Assembly (NCBI GenBank): GCA_002451055.1
Contig: DKBD01000228.1
Span: 8,632-14,853 of the forward strand
Length of the DNA stretch: 6,222 nt
DNA from: Nitrospira sp. UBA6909
Lineage (GTDB): Bacteria > Nitrospirota > Nitrospiria > Nitrospirales > Nitrospiraceae
Direction of reading: 5' to 3'
Shown here one piece after another: positions 5,878 through 6,222 of the stretch (positions within the stretch are counted from its first letter, which is position 1; every line of letters starts with the position of its first letter). Both the position numbers and the translations under genes were made by a program. The notes beneath the pieces are model-generated. The model saw nothing but the letters and a program-made list of their open reading frames with translations, was not told the DNA's origin and did no database searches.

Positions 5878-6222
5878 TCACGGCTGTCGAGCCGTTGGGC
5901 TCCACTCTCCCTGAGCTGCCTGAGCATGCTTCTCACAACTCTCGCCGGATCGGGGGGGTGAACCCGTCTCATCTTCCCATTGTCCGCGTTTGGCTCCCAA
6001 CTGCCGGAGCAGGCATTCCGCCGTCGCGAGCAATTCCTCAAGACGCCGATCCGGTTTCGCTCCATAGTGTTCACGGTCGAAAATGGGAATCTGCAGACAG
6101 ACTTCTGCTCGATACCGGCGCTGCGGGGAATAGACAACGCGGGGGATCGGGGGGTCCGGGAACTGACAGGGCTTCAGAAGATCCAATGATTGGAAGAACA
6201 CGCGGCAGAGACGACGGAGGTC
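5878..6222 (-). CDS. unrecognised protein, C-terminal part (5' end outside the window)
   Basis: An open minus-strand frame enters from the right edge and gives 114 residues before a TGA at 5880-5878. The codons favour G/C in the third position, and the peptide has a protein-like mix with no low-complexity runs. It includes VVYSPQRRYRAEVCLQIPIFDREHYG and a Leu-rich amphipathic stretch (RRLEELLATAECLLRQLG) near the middle, then a hydrophilic tail. I see no signal peptide, membrane span or known motif in this part, and I do not recognise the family. A GTG at 6201 could serve as a start for a 107-residue protein, but the frame is open upstream of it, so a longer gene is as likely. It precedes the efflux operon in the same direction and may share its transcript. 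Confidence 0.5.
   Translation of the reverse strand, partial: DLRRLCRVFFQSLDLLKPCQFPDPPIPRVVYSPQRRYRAEVCLQIPIFDREHYGAKPDRRLEELLATAECLLRQLGAKRGQWEDETGSPPRSGESCEKHAQAAQGEWSPTARQP

Noticed and set aside
5868..6137. 89-codon minus-strand open frame in another frame
   Set aside because: It overlaps the better frame that is open to the window edge. Its peptide is rich in Arg, Ser and Cys, like an out-of-frame reading.

Overview
This window holds most of a tripartite RND (resistance-nodulation-division) efflux operon. All of it is on the minus strand, so it reads from right to left. The layout (periplasmic adaptor lipoprotein, inner-membrane RND pump, TolC-type outer-membrane channel) and the lipobox signal peptide point to a diderm (Gram-negative) bacterium with moderately high G+C. 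Short C-rich heptamer repeats inside the pump gene are loosely reminiscent of Nitrospirota or proteobacterial genomes, but the sequence does not settle the genus.

Layout in transcription order. At 6222-5878 is the 3' end of an unrecognised protein gene that enters from outside the window. At 5877-5727 (to 5712 if the GTG start of the next gene is used) is a short intergenic stretch dense in small inverted repeats. At 5711-4662 is the membrane-fusion (adaptor) lipoprotein; its likely start is a GTG with a strong Shine-Dalgarno, 15 bases inside an alternative ATG at 5726. After 28 bases comes the RND permease at 4633-1343 (1096 residues). A 200-base gap (1342-1143) then holds a 7-bp inverted repeat and a doubtful 67-codon ORF. 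Last, the TolC-like outer-membrane factor starts at 1142 and runs off the left edge with about 380 residues visible.

Together these three genes would build one envelope-spanning pump. The permease uses the proton gradient to extrude a substrate taken from the periplasm or membrane, the adaptor couples it to the channel, and the channel opens to the outside. The transmembrane Asp-Asp pair in the permease marks a proton-driven hydrophobe/amphiphile-type (HAE-like) pump rather than a metal-ion (CusA-like) one. The substrate cannot be read from the sequence.

I see no wholly new system here. The most unusual signal is a pair of 28-bp arrays of four C-rich heptamers (3740-3767 and 4602-4629), both inside the pump gene and in opposite orientation. 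One forms the first codons of the protein and the other forms a Gly-rich insertion near residue 290. Each has a textbook G-quadruplex pattern on one strand. Other points worth a look are the start of the adaptor, the unusual leader with mutually exclusive hairpins, and the tightly nested small ORF between the pump and channel genes.
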